From NCBI RefSeq assembly GCF_031679605.1, contig NZ_CP117522.1, positions 8,184,001 to 8,248,000 of the forward strand: a stretch of DNA of 64,000 bases. The letters run 5' to 3'. Numbering within the stretch: the first letter of the stretch is position 1; every line of letters begins with the position of its first letter. Of the stretch, positions 39,342-49,800 are shown one piece after another. Below the pieces are notes generated by a model that saw only the letters and a program-made list of their open reading frames with translations, did no database searches and was not told where the DNA came from. The position numbers and the translations under genes were made by a program. This stretch comes from Streptomyces luomodiensis (GTDB lineage: Bacteria > Actinomycetota > Actinomycetes > Streptomycetales > Streptomycetaceae).

Positions 39342-40584
39342 AGACGAGGCCACCCTCCGGGCGGGCCTCGACGCCGAGGGTGGCGTCGTGCGCGACCGCG
39401 ATGGCCTGCACGATCGACAGCCCCAGACCGAGGCCGTCCCGGTTCGTCCGGGGGTCGCCGAGCCGCTGGAACGGCTGGAACATCTGGTCCACCGCGCCCG
39501 GCGGCACCACCGGACCGGAGTTGGCCACCGTCAGCACCGCCCGGCCGGACCCCTCCGCCACGGCCACCTCCACCCAGCCGTGCGGCTCGTTGTGCCGCAG
39601 TGCGTTGTCCACCAGATTGACCACGAGCCGCTCGGCCAGCGGCCGGTGGCCCGCCGCGACCGCGGCCGACGGCGAGCAGCGCAGGGTGACCAGCCACCGC
39701 TCCGCGTCCGCCCGGCGCGCGGTGACGACCTCCTGCGCGAGCCGGCCCAGGTCGAACGGCCGGCGCACCTCGATGCCCGCGTTGCCGCGGGCCAGCGTGA
39801 GCAGCGCCTCGATCAGCCGCTCCTGCTGGGCGCCCGCGGCGAGAATCCGCTCATGCGCCGCGCGCAGCGACGCCACGTCCGCGTCGGGATCCGACAGGGC
39901 GAGCTGCCCCAGCGTCCGCTGCCGGGCGAGCGGGGTGCGCAACTCGTGCGAGGCATTGGCGACGAACCGGCGCTGCGCCTCGAACGAGGACTCCAGCCGG
40001 CCGAGCAGACCGTCGAACGTGTCGCCCAGCTCCTTGAGCTCGTCGCTCGGGCCCTCGAGGGCCAGACGCCGGTGCAGACTCGTCGCCGAGATGTCCCGGG
40101 CCGCGGCGATGACCGTACGCAGCGGCCGCAGTATCCGCCCGGCGACCACCCAGCCCAGCGCGATCGAGATCATCGACATCAGCGCGAGCGCGATGGCGGA
40201 CTGAACGAGGAGGTCGTGCAGCACGGCGTCCCGCTGAAGCTCCATGAGCTCCCGCGCCGGGCCCGGAAGGATGTCGCGGACACTCTCCCCACTGTGTCCC
40301 TGGGGCGGCGGCACCGGCGCGGCGGGCCCGGCGGTCTCGCCCTCCCGCGGACGACCGCCGCCCGGGGCGGGCTGGACCCCGGAGAGGGAGCCGTTGGCGT
40401 TGAGCACCAGCAGATACGTGACCGTCAGCAGCGCCGCCCCGGAGAGCAGGAACAGCGCCCCGTACAGCAGGGTCAGCTTCAGCCGGACCGTACGCCGCGG
40501 CAGCAGCGGACGCGCGAGCCGGCCGGTGAGCCGGGGAAGCGGCGGAGACATGAGCCGGCCGGTGAGCCGGGAGAGCGGCGGCAT
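39271..40584 (-). CDS. Two-component sensor histidine kinase
   Basis: This 437-residue kinase has two membrane segments (about 35-60 and 128-150) around a roughly 65-residue extracellular loop. A HAMP linker follows (GRILRPLRTVIAAARDIS), then H-box FVANASHELRTPLARQRTL (phospho-His about 216), N-box LVVNLVDNALRHNEPHG and G-box DGLGLGLSIVQAIA. The N-terminus holds two copies of RLTGRL. It resembles VanS/CutS-type kinases; in peptide-antibiotic clusters such pairs often sense envelope stress or the product. The ligand is unknown. The response regulator ends 9 bases upstream. Confidence 0.88.
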   Translation of the reverse strand: MPPLSRLTGRLMSPPLPRLTGRLARPLLPRRTVRLKLTLLYGALFLLSGAALLTVTYLLVLNANGSLSGVQPAPGGGRPREGETAGPAAPVPPPQGHSGESVRDILPGPARELMELQRDAVLHDLLVQSAIALALMSMISIALGWVVAGRILRPLRTVIAAARDISATSLHRRLALEGPSDELKELGDTFDGLLGRLESSFEAQRRFVANASHELRTPLARQRTLGQLALSDPDADVASLRAAHERILAAGAQQERLIEALLTLARGNAGIEVRRPFDLGRLAQEVVTARRADAERWLVTLRCSPSAAVAAGHRPLAERLVVNLVDNALRHNEPHGWVEVAVAEGSGRAVLTVANSGPVVPPGAVDQMFQPFQRLGDPRTNRDGLGLGLSIVQAIAVAHDATLGVEARPEGGLVFTVGFPHPPAHGSGPVSHRRGAR

Positions 40585-40593
40585 CGGCGGGCC

Positions 40594-41247
40594 TCAGATC
40601 CGGTAGCCGCGCTTGGCGACGGTCTCGATCACCGGCGGATCGCCCAGCTTGGCCCGCAGCCTGCTGATGGTGATCTTCACGGCGCTGGTGAACGGATCGG
40701 CGGCCTCGTCCCAGACCCGCTCCAGCAGCTCCTCCGCCGAGACGGCCCGGCCCTTGGCCGACAGCAGCAGCTCCAGCACACCGAACTCCTTGGGCGCCAG
40801 CTCCAGCGGCCGGCCCGCCCGGGTGGCCTTGCGGCGCGCCGTGTCCACCACGAGATCTCCGTGGCGCACCACCGGCGGCACGGCCGGATGCGCCCGCCGG
40901 GCCAGCGCCCCGATCCGGGCCACCAGCACCGGGAAGTCGAACGGCTTGGCCAGATAGTCGTCGGCCCCCAGATTCAGCCCGTCGACGAGATCCTCCGCCG
41001 AGGCGGCGGCGGTCAGCATCAGCACCCTGCTGCGGCAGCCCGACGTGATCAGCTCGGAACAGATCTCGTCGCCGTGCACCCCGGGCAGATCCCGGTCCAG
41101 CACGATCACGTCGTAGTCACTGAGCAGAGCGCGCTCCAGACCGCTCTCCCCGTCGTACGCCACGTCGACGGCCATCTGCGCCCGCCGTAAGCCGACCGCC
41201 ACCGCCTGCGCCATTTCCTGGTCGTCCTCCACCACGAGCACGCGCAC
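40594..41247 (-). CDS. OmpR-family response regulator
   Basis: This 217-residue regulator has a receiver domain (VRVLVVEDDQEMAQAVAV; phospho-Asp in DVIVLDRDLPGVHG, Thr in MLTAAAS, Lys in YLAKPFDFP) and a winged-helix domain (LELAPKEFGVLELLLSAKG, ITISRLRAKLG, VAKRGYRI). GTG at 41247 has GGAGGGGGAG upstream; the longer frame runs into the repeat array. It is transcribed with the kinase and divergently from the mbtH-ABC-NRPS operon. Confidence 0.9.
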   Translation of the reverse strand: MRVLVVEDDQEMAQAVAVGLRRAQMAVDVAYDGESGLERALLSDYDVIVLDRDLPGVHGDEICSELITSGCRSRVLMLTAAASAEDLVDGLNLGADDYLAKPFDFPVLVARIGALARRAHPAVPPVVRHGDLVVDTARRKATRAGRPLELAPKEFGVLELLLSAKGRAVSAEELLERVWDEAADPFTSAVKITISRLRAKLGDPPVIETVAKRGYRI

Positions 41248-41267
41248 TCGCTCCCCCTCCTCGGTCC

Positions 41268-41298
41268 GTCCAACCGGCCATGACCACACCACTTGGAC
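41268..41298. promoter_or_regulatory. Variant StrR-type palindrome (GTCCAA-N19-TTGGAC)
   Basis: GTCCAA at 41268-41273 and TTGGAC at 41293-41298 have a 19-base spacer, two more than the Bbr consensus. It lies 20 bases upstream of the response-regulator start, on the other side of the tandem array from box 3. Confidence 0.5.
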
Positions 41299-41346
41299 AA
41301 CGAGATCCAGAATGCGCCGGACACGGTTTCCACGGGGTTTCGGCCG

Positions 41347-41458
41347 CAGTCCACGTGCTGTCGCCCAAGTGCCCCTGTCCAAGTGCCCTTGCCTAAGCGC
41401 CCTTGTCCAAGTGCCGTTGTCCAAGTGCCGTTGTCCAAGTGCTGTCGTCCAAGTGCCG
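41347..41458. repeat. 14-bp tandem array containing GTCCAA half-sites
   Basis: Eight consecutive 14-base units run from 41347 to 41458, with consensus TTGTCCAAGTGCCG. Five carry an intact GTCCAA and the others are one or two changes away. The last intact GTCCAA (41447-41452) is the left half of box 3. The array fills much of the 317-base divergent promoter between the response regulator and mbtH. Confidence 0.85.
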
Positions 41459-41475
41459 AGAATACGCGGTTGGAC
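41447..41475. promoter_or_regulatory. StrR/Bbr-type box 3 (GTCCAA-N17-TTGGAC)
   Basis: GTCCAA at 41447-41452 and TTGGAC at 41470-41475 with exactly 17 bases between. It lies 90 bases before mbtH and should drive the mbtH-ABC-NRPS operon. Confidence 0.8.
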
Positions 41476-41564
41476 GCCGCTTCAATAGTCGACCTTGCTG
41501 CTTCCGACAGGCCCCCGTTACTTTGAATTCCGGCCTCACCCCGGAGCAGTTGAGAGGAGCGGTG

Positions 41565-41771
41565 ATGACCAACCCGTTCGACGACGAAAACGGTTCGTTT
41601 CTGGTCCTGCTGAACGACGAGGGCCAGTATTCGCTGTGGCCCGCCTTCGCCGAGGTACCGGCCGGATGGCGGGTCGTATTCGGCGAGGACGCCCGCAAGA
41701 ACTGCCTGGACTACATCGAGGAGAACTGGCGGGACATGCGCCCCAAGAGCCTCATTGACCAGCTCACATAG
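41565..41771 (+). CDS. mbtH: MbtH-like protein
   Basis: This is a 68-residue MbtH-family chaperone that binds and activates NRPS adenylation domains. It shows the family pattern [20 protein letters not shown] then [16 protein letters not shown], and [17 protein letters not shown] with the conserved tryptophans. GAGAGGAG precedes the ATG. It heads the exporter-NRPS operon behind box 3. Confidence 0.96.
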   Translation: MTNPFDDENGSFLVLLNDEGQYSLWPAFAEVPAGWRVVFGEDARKNCLDYIEENWRDMRPKSLIDQLT

Positions 41772-41801
41772 TTCGGAACCATCGAAGCCGAGGAGAGCGT
41801 C

Positions 41802-43826
41802 GTGTCCATAGGCGGCCCAGGGCCGATGATGATTCGCGCGGTGGGCCCCGACCCATCCGTGACCAAGCAGAAAATAAAACCCGGGACCGCGAAACGGATA
41901 CTTCCGTATACCCGGCCGTACCGTGTCAGCATAAGTCTGCTGCTGCTCATGACCGTGCTGAACGCCGCCATTGTGGTGGCCACTCCCATCCTCTTCAAAT
42001 ACCTCATCGACAATGGCATCGCCCAGCACGACTCGGACGTTGTCGTGGGTATCGCGGTGGCGGTCGGCGGACTGGCGGTGCTCGGCGCGCTGCTGGGTTT
42101 CGGGGAGGCGTGGTACTCGGCCCGGGTCAGCGAAGGGCTCGTCTACGAACTGCGCACCGAGGTCTTCGACCACGTACAGCGCCAGCCGCTGGCGTTCTTC
42201 ACCCGGGCCCAGACCGGCGCCCTGGTCAGCCGGCTCAACGCGGATGTGGTCGGCGCCCAGCAGGCCCTGACGTCGCTGCTGTCCACGGTCGTCTCGGCCG
42301 CGCTGACACTGCTGTTCGTCCTCGTCACGATGTTCTACCTGTCCTGGGTGATCACCGTGATCTCCCTGGTCGTCCTGCCCTTCTTCATCCTGCCCGGCAA
42401 GGTCGTCGGACGCCGGCTACAGCGGCTCACGCGGTCCCAGATGGAGCGGAACGCCGAGATGGGCGCGCTGATGAACGAGCGCTTCAACGTGACCGGCGCG
42501 CTGCTGGCCAAGCTGTACGGCCGGCCGAGCCGCGAGATGCGCCAGTTCACCGGGCTGGCCGGGAAGGTCCGCGACCTCGGCGTCGTGACCGCCGTCCACG
42601 GCAAGCTGCTCTTCTTGTCGATGGTCCTCCTCAGCGCGCTCGCCACCGCCGTGGTCTACGGCGTCGGAGGGCGCCTCGTCATCGACGGGGCCTTCGAAAT
42701 CGGCACCCTGGTGGCCCTGGCCACCCTGCTCACCCGGCTCTTCGGCCCGATCAACCAGCTCTCCAGCGCCCAGGCCAACGTGGTCACCGCGCTCGTCAGC
42801 TTCGACCGGCTCTTCGAGATCCTCGACCTGAAGCCGCTCATCGCCGAGAAGCCCGACGCCACCGCCCTGCCCCGGGACGGCCGCGCACCGGAGATCGTCT
42901 TCGACGGCGTCTCCTTCTCCTACCCGGCCGCCGCGGACGTCTCGCTCGCCTCCCTCGAGTCGATCGCCATGCCGCAGCCGGAACGCACCAGGAACGAGCG
43001 GACCCTGCGCGACCTGAGCTTCCGGCTGCCTGCCGGGAAACTCACCGCCCTCGTCGGCCCCTCCGGCGCCGGCAAGACCACCATCACCCACCTCGTGCCC
43101 CGGCTGTACGACCCCGTCGAGGGCACCGTCCGCATCAACGGGCACGACCTGCGGGACCTCACGCTGGAGTCGCTCTACGACACCATCGGCGTCGTCACCC
43201 AGGACGCCTATCTCTTCCACGCCACCATCGGGGACAACCTCCGCTACGCCCGCCCGGAGGCCACCGAACAGGAGATGATCGACGCCTGCAAGGCCGCCCA
43301 GATCTGGGGCCTGATCGAGTCGTTGCCCCATCGCTTCGACACCGTCGTCGGCGACCGCGGCTACCGGCTCTCCGGTGGCGAGAAACAGCGCATCGCCATG
43401 GCCCGCCTGCTGCTCAAGGCGCCCCCGGTCGTCGTCCTCGACGAGGCGACCGCACACCTCGACTCCGAGTCCGAGGCCGCCCTGCAACGGGCGCTGGAGA
43501 CCGCGCTGGCGGGACGCACCTCACTGGTGATCGCCCACCGGCTGTCCACCATCCGCGACGCCGACCAGATCCTCGTCATCGACGACGGCCGGGTACAGGA
43601 GAGCGGCACCCACGAGGAACTCCTCGCCCTGGACGGCCTCTACGCGGAGCTGTACCGAACCCAGTTCGCCGGCCACACGCCGGCCAACGGCCACCGGCCC
43701 GCTCCCGAACCGATCGGGCCCCGTGGGCCGTACCCGGGCGGCCCCCGTGGGCCGTTCCCGGCCGGCTCGGGGGGCGGGCCTTTCCCGGGGCCGGGACCTG
43801 GCCCCGTCCCCTTCCCGGGTCCGTAG
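41802..43826 (+). CDS. ABC exporter, fused membrane and ATPase domains
   Basis: This 674-residue half-transporter (MdlB/MsbA type, probably a homodimer) exports the peptide. It has six membrane helices in residues about 45-310 (ISLLLLMTVLNAAIVVATPIL; ALTLLFVLVTMFYLSWVI). The ATPase domain has Walker A GPSGAGKTTI (about 420), signature LSGGEKQRIAMARLLL, Walker B VVVLDEATAHLD and IAHRLSTI. Glycopeptide clusters carry a similar exporter just before the NRPS genes. The last 40-45 residues are an unusual Pro/Gly-rich tail. GTG at 41802 has GAGGAGAG upstream. Confidence 0.92.
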   Translation: MSIGGPGPMMIRAVGPDPSVTKQKIKPGTAKRILPYTRPYRVSISLLLLMTVLNAAIVVATPILFKYLIDNGIAQHDSDVVVGIAVAVGGLAVLGALLGFGEAWYSARVSEGLVYELRTEVFDHVQRQPLAFFTRAQTGALVSRLNADVVGAQQALTSLLSTVVSAALTLLFVLVTMFYLSWVITVISLVVLPFFILPGKVVGRRLQRLTRSQMERNAEMGALMNERFNVTGALLAKLYGRPSREMRQFTGLAGKVRDLGVVTAVHGKLLFLSMVLLSALATAVVYGVGGRLVIDGAFEIGTLVALATLLTRLFGPINQLSSAQANVVTALVSFDRLFEILDLKPLIAEKPDATALPRDGRAPEIVFDGVSFSYPAAADVSLASLESIAMPQPERTRNERTLRDLSFRLPAGKLTALVGPSGAGKTTITHLVPRLYDPVEGTVRINGHDLRDLTLESLYDTIGVVTQDAYLFHATIGDNLRYARPEATEQEMIDACKAAQIWGLIESLPHRFDTVVGDRGYRLSGGEKQRIAMARLLLKAPPVVVLDEATAHLDSESEAALQRALETALAGRTSLVIAHRLSTIRDADQILVIDDGRVQESGTHEELLALDGLYAELYRTQFAGHTPANGHRPAPEPIGPRGPYPGGPRGPFPAGSGGGPFPGPGPGPVPFPGP

Positions 43827-43892
43827 CCCGACACCCTCACCACCACCCGTCACCGCCCCCGCCACCGCGTACCGCAGCAGAGGGAGACGTCC

Positions 43893-46800
43893 ATGCATGG
43901 CACGACCGAATCCTGGCGCTCGCTCGGCGAGTTGTTCGACGCCCAGGCGGCTGTCTCTCCGGATGCGGTGGCGGTGGTGGGTGCGGGTGGTGAGGTGTGG
44001 TCGTACGGGGAGTTGCGGGAGCGGTCGGATCGGGTGGCGGGGGTGCTGGCCGCGCGGGGTGTGGGGCGCGGTGATCTGGTGGCGGTGGTGTTGGAGCGGT
44101 CGGTGGATGTGGTGGCGGTGTGGTTGGGGGTGGTGAAGGCGGGGGCGGGTGTCGTGCCGGTGGATCCGGCGTATCCGGCCGAGCGGATCGGGTGGATGCT
44201 CGAAGACGCGGAGCCTGCGCTCGTTCTGTGTTCGGAGGGGACGCGGGCGCTGGTCCCGGCTGGGGTGGAGTGCTGGGCGTGGGATCCGTCCGGGACGGCT
44301 GAACCGGCGCCTGTGGTCTCGGTGGGTGCGGATGATGTGGCGTATGTGATTTATACGTCGGGTTCGACGGGTCGTCCCAAGGGTGTGGTGGTGACGCATC
44401 GTGGTATCGGGAATTTGGCGGCGGCGCAGATTGAGCGGTTTGCGGTGGGTGCTGATGCGCGGGTGTTGCAGCTGGCGTCGCTGAGTTTCGATGCGGCGGT
44501 TTCCGAGATGTGTATGGCGCTGCTGTCGGGTGCTGCTGTGGTGGTGGCGGGTGGGGACAGGTTGCCGCCGAATGGTGCGTTGGGTGAGGCGGTGGCGGAG
44601 TTCGGGGTGACGCATGTGACCGTGCCTCCGTCGGTGCTGGCGACGGTGGAGGAGTTGCCGGAGAGCCTGCGTACGTTGGTGGTGGCGGGTGAGGTGTGTC
44701 CGTCGGGGCTGGTGGAGAGGTGGGCTCGCGGACGGCGGATGATCAACGCGTACGGGCCGACCGAGATCACCGTCTGCGCGACGATGAGTGAGCCCTTGGA
44801 GGCGTCCGGGCCGGTGCCGATCGGCCGTCCGATCACCGGCACACGGGTGTTCGTGCTGGATGAGCACCTGCGGCCGGTCCCCGAGGGCGTGCCGGGCGAG
44901 CTGTACGTCGCGGGCCCGGGGCTCGCACGCGGCTACCTGCGCCGCCCCGGGCTGACGGCGGAGCGTTTCGTGGCGTGTCCGTTCACGGGGGGACGGATGT
45001 ACCGCACCGGCGACCTCGCCACCTGGACGGCGGACGGCGAGCTGGTCTTCCGCGGCCGCGCCGACGAGCAGATCAAGGTACGCGGCTTCCGCGTCGAACC
45101 CGGCGAGGTCGAGACCGTCCTCACCCGCCACGCGAGCGTCGGCCAGGCGGCGGTGACGGCCCGCGAGGACCGCCCCGGAGACAAGCGGCTCGTCGCCTAC
45201 GTCGTCCTCGACGGCGCGGCCGGCGCCGCCGAGCTGCGCGACCACGTCGCGGCCCACCTGCCGGACTACATGGTGCCCAGCGCGGTCGTCCTGTTGGACA
45301 CGCTGCCGGTCACGGTGAACGGCAAGCTCGACCGTGCCGCCCTCCCCGCCCCCGACCACACCGAGGCGGCGAAGGGCCGTGGTCCGCGGACGCCCGCCGA
45401 GGCGATCCTCTGCCGCCTCTACTGCGAGGTCCTCGGCCTGGAACGGGTCAGCGCGGAGGCGTCCTTCTACGAGCTCGGCGGCGACTCGATCCTGACGATG
45501 CTGCTGGTGTCGGTCGCCCGGCGTGCCGGGCTGGTGATCGCCCCGTACCAGGTGTTCGAACTCTCGACCCCGGCCCGCCTCGCCCGGATCGCCGAACCGC
45601 TGCGCGAGGACCCCGCGAGGTCCCTGGCCGCGCAGGCGCGCAGCGCGGAGCGGCGTGCGGAGCTGCCCGCGTGGACCGAACTGCTCGCCCCCGGTGACCC
45701 GTTGCTCACCACCCGCCCCGCCGACCCGGCCCGCGACGCGGACGCTCCGGTGCGGCACGCCTCCGTACGCATCCCGGCCCGCACCACGGTGGCCGCCCTG
45801 ACCGGCCTCCCGGCGGCGTTCCACACCGATGTCGACACCGTCCTGCTGACCGGCCTGACCGCGGCCCTCGCCGCCTGGCGCGACGGCCAGGACCGGACCG
45901 GCGGTTTCCTCGTGGACGTGGCGGCGCCGGACCACGGGCGTGGCGCCCTGGCGGGCGGTGCCGATCTCTCCCGAACCGTGGGCTCCTTCGCCCACCGCCA
46001 CCCCGCCCGGCTCGACACCGGGACCCTCGACCTCGCGGCGATCCGCGCCGGCGGCCCCGCCGCGGGCCGGGCCGTGAAACGGATCAAGGAACAGCTGCGG
46101 GCCGTCCCCGGCGACGGACTGGGCTACGTCCTGCTGCGCCATCTCAACCCCGACACCGCCGCCACCCTCGCCGCCCTGCCCGCCCCGCAGCTCGGCTTCA
46201 CCGGCCCCGGTGACGGTTCCCGCCTCGGTGACGGTCCCGGCCTCGGTCCCGGCCTCGGTCCCGGCGGCGGCGACCGGCCGCCCGCCCACCCGCTCGAAGC
46301 CTCGGCACGGGTCGAGGGAGCCGAACTCGTCCTCAGCCTGGCCTGGCCGGAGCCCCTCCTCGACGCGCCTGCCGCCCGGCGCCTGCTCGACGGCTGGGCG
46401 GCGATGCTGACCGGCCTCGCCGCTCACACCGGCGGTGGCCACACCCCGTCCGACTTCCCGCTGACGACGCTCGACCAGGCCCAGATCGAGGAGCTCGAAG
46501 CCGAGGTGCCGGGTGGCCTGGTCGACGTACTGCCCCTGTCACCGCTCCAGGAGGGCCTGCTCTTCCACGCGATGTTCGACGAGCGGGAGCGGGACATCTA
46601 CGTGGAACAGAAGGTCCTGGAGCTCGAAGGGCCGCTGGACGTCGCGGCGTTGCGTGCCACCTGGCAAGCGCTCGTCGAACGGCACGGCAGCCTGCGCACC
46701 GGCTTCCGCCGACCGGTCGGCGTGGACGAGCCCGTCCAGGTGATCGCCCGCCAGGTCGACGTGGTCTGGCGCGAGGTGGACCTCTCGCACCTCACCCTCC

Positions 46801-49800
46801 AGGATGCGCGGGACCGGGCCGACCGGCTGGAGAGCGCGGAACGGGCCCGCCGCTTCGACCTCGCGACCCCGCCGCTGGCACGCATCCTGCTGGTCAAGAC
46901 GGGCCCCGACCGCCACCGCATGGTCGTCACCCTGCACCACATCGTGCTCGACGGCTGGTCGCTGCGCATCCTCATCCGCGAGCTGTGGGCCGTCTACGCG
47001 GCGGGCGGCCACGCCCGCGACCTCGCGCCGACCACCCCCTACGGGGACTACCTGGCCTGGCTCCGCCGCCAGGACCGAGAGGCGGCGCGCACCGCCTGGC
47101 GGCGGGCGCTCGACGGCGTCACCGAGCCGACGACGGTTGCCGCACTCGACCCGAACGCCGAGCCGGTCCTCACCCGCAAGGCCCTGGCCGAGACCGACGG
47201 CCATCTCCCCGGCGCGCTGCGTGAGCTCGCCCGTGGCCACGGCGTCACCCTGAACACCGTGCTCCAGGTGGCCTGGGCCCAGGTCGTCGGCGCGCTCACC
47301 GGCCGGCGCGACGTGGTCTTCGGCGCCGCCGTGGCGGGCCGCCCGCCGGAACTCGCGGGGATGGCGGACATGCTGGGACTGTTCATCAACACCATCCCGG
47401 TACGGGTCCGGCTGCACCCGGCCGACACCATCGCCGACCTGCTCACCGTGGTACAGGCCCAGCAGTCCGCACTGCTCGGCCACCAGCACCTCGGCCTCAA
47501 GGAGATCCAGCGCCTGGCCGGTCCGGGCGCCACCTTCGACACCCTGATGGCCTTCGAGAACTTCCACGCGGGCGAGACCGGACCGCCCGCCCCCCTGCGG
47601 CTGACCGCCGGCACGACCCGGATGGCCACCACCTTCCCGTTGACGCTGGGAGTGGATCCGGCGGATGAGCTGAAGTTCTGGCTGGACTACCGCCCGGACG
47701 CGTTCGACGAGAACGCGGCCCAGGGCGTGGTGCGGCGGCTGGTGCGGGTGCTGGAACAGATGGCGGCCGACCCGGCACGGCGGGTGAGTGAGATCGATGT
47801 GCTGGGTGGTGCGGAGCGGGAGCGGGTGGTGGTGGGGTGGAACGCCACGGGTGGCGTGGTGCCGGTGGGTGCGTTGGGGGAGCTGTTCGACGCCCAGGCG
47901 GCTCGGACTCCGGACGCGGTGGCGGTGGTGGGTGCCGGTGGTGAGGAGTGGTCGTACGGGGAGTTGCGGGAGCGGTCGGATCGGATGGCGGGGGCGCTGG
48001 CCGCGCGGGGTGTGGGGCGCGGTGATCTGGTCGCGGTGGTGCTGGAGCGGTCGGTGGATGTGGTGGCGGTGTGGTTGGGGGTGGTGAAGGCGGGGGCGGG
48101 TGTCGTGCCGGTGGATCCGGCGTATCCGGCGGAGCGGATCGGGTGGATGGTCGAGGACGCGGGGCCGGTGCTGGTGGTGTGTTCGGAGGGGACGCGGGGG
48201 GTGGTGCCGGCTGGGGTGGAGTGCTGGGTGTGGGATCCGTCCGGGACGGCTGAATCGGCGCCTGTGGTCTCGGTGGGTGCGGATGATGTGGCGTATGTGA
48301 TTTATACGTCGGGTTCGACGGGGCGTCCCAAGGGTGTGGTGGTGACGCATCGTGGTCTCGGGAATTTGGCGGTGGCGCAGATTGAGCGGTTTGCGGTGGG
48401 TGCTGATGCGCGGGTGTTGCAGCTGGCGTCGTTGAGTTTCGATGCGGCGGTTTCCGAGATGTGTATGGCGCTGCTGTCGGGTGCTGCTGTGGTGGTGGCG
48501 GGTGGGGACAGGTTGCCGCCGAATGGTGCGTTGGGTGAGGTGGTGGCGGAGTTCGGGGTGACGCATGTGACGGTGCCGCCGTCGGTGCTGGCGACGGTGG
48601 AGGAGTTGCCGGAGAGCCTGCGTACGTTGGTGGTGGCGGGTGAGGTGTGTCCGCAGGGGCTGGTGGAGAGGTGGGCTCCCGGACGGCGGATGATCAATGC
48701 GTACGGGCCGACCGAGGTCACCGTGTGCGCGACGATGAGTGAGCCTCTCGATATGGGTGGCCCGGTGGTGATCGGGCGCCCGATCCGCAATGCGAAGGCG
48801 TTCGTGCTGGACGTGCATCTGCGGCCGGTGCCGGTGGGTGTGGTGGGTGAGTTGTATGTCGCGGGTCCGGGGCTTGCGCGCGGGTACTTACGTCGTCCGG
48901 GGTTGACGGCGGAGCGTTTTGTGGCGTGTCCGTTCACGGGTGGGCGGATGTATCGGACCGGCGATCTCGTGCGGTGGACGGTTGGCGGTGAGTTGGTCTT
49001 CGTGGGCCGTGCGGATGAGCAGGTGAAGGTTCGTGGGTTCCGGGTGGAGCCGGGGGAGATCGAGGCGGTGCTTGCGGCGCACGGGGGTGTGGGTCAGGTG
49101 GCCGTTGTGGTGCGGGAGGACCGTCCCGGTGACAAACGGCTCGTCGCGTACGTCGTCGCTGCGGAAGGGGAAGCGGACCCGGCCGGGCTGCGGGAGTACG
49201 TGGCCGAGCGGCTGCCGGACCACATGGTCCCCGCCGCGGTCGTCGCCCTGGATGCCCTGCCGGTCACGGTGCACGGCAAGCTGGACCGCGTCGCCCTCCC
49301 CGCCCCCGACTTCGCCGACGCCGCCGGCCGCGGCCCCGCCACACCGGCCGAGGAGATCCTCTGCGGCCTGTACTGCGAGGTCCTCGGGCTCGAACGTGTC
49401 GGTGCCGAGGTGTCGTTCTTCGACATCGGCGGCGACTCGATCCTCGCCATGAAGCTCATCGCCCGGATCGGCGCCGTCCTCGACACCGAGCTGAACATCG
49501 GTGAGCTGTTCGCCGCCCCGACCGTCGCCGGGGTCGCCCGCCTCGTCGCGGCGGAGGGCGGTACGGCCGCCCGGCCCGCGCTGACGCCGCGGCCGCGGCC
49601 GGAGGTGCTGCCGCTCTCGTACGCCCAGCGGCGCATGTGGTTCCTCAACCAGCTCGAAGAGACCAACCCGGGTGCCGGCGCGGTCTACAACCTTCCGCTG
49701 GCGCTGCGCATATCGGGAGACCTGGACGTCGCCGCGCTGGAAGCCGCCCTCGGCGACGTCGCCGACCGGCACGAGAGCCTGCGCACGGTCTTCCCGGAGA

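Noticed and set aside
43521..46442. 973-residue minus-strand frame opposite NRPS1, and the longer ones at 48888-54152, 55187-58492 and 58514-63607
   Set aside because: All are shadows of the NRPS reading frame, with His/Arg/Thr-rich translations that repeat wherever the A domains repeat.
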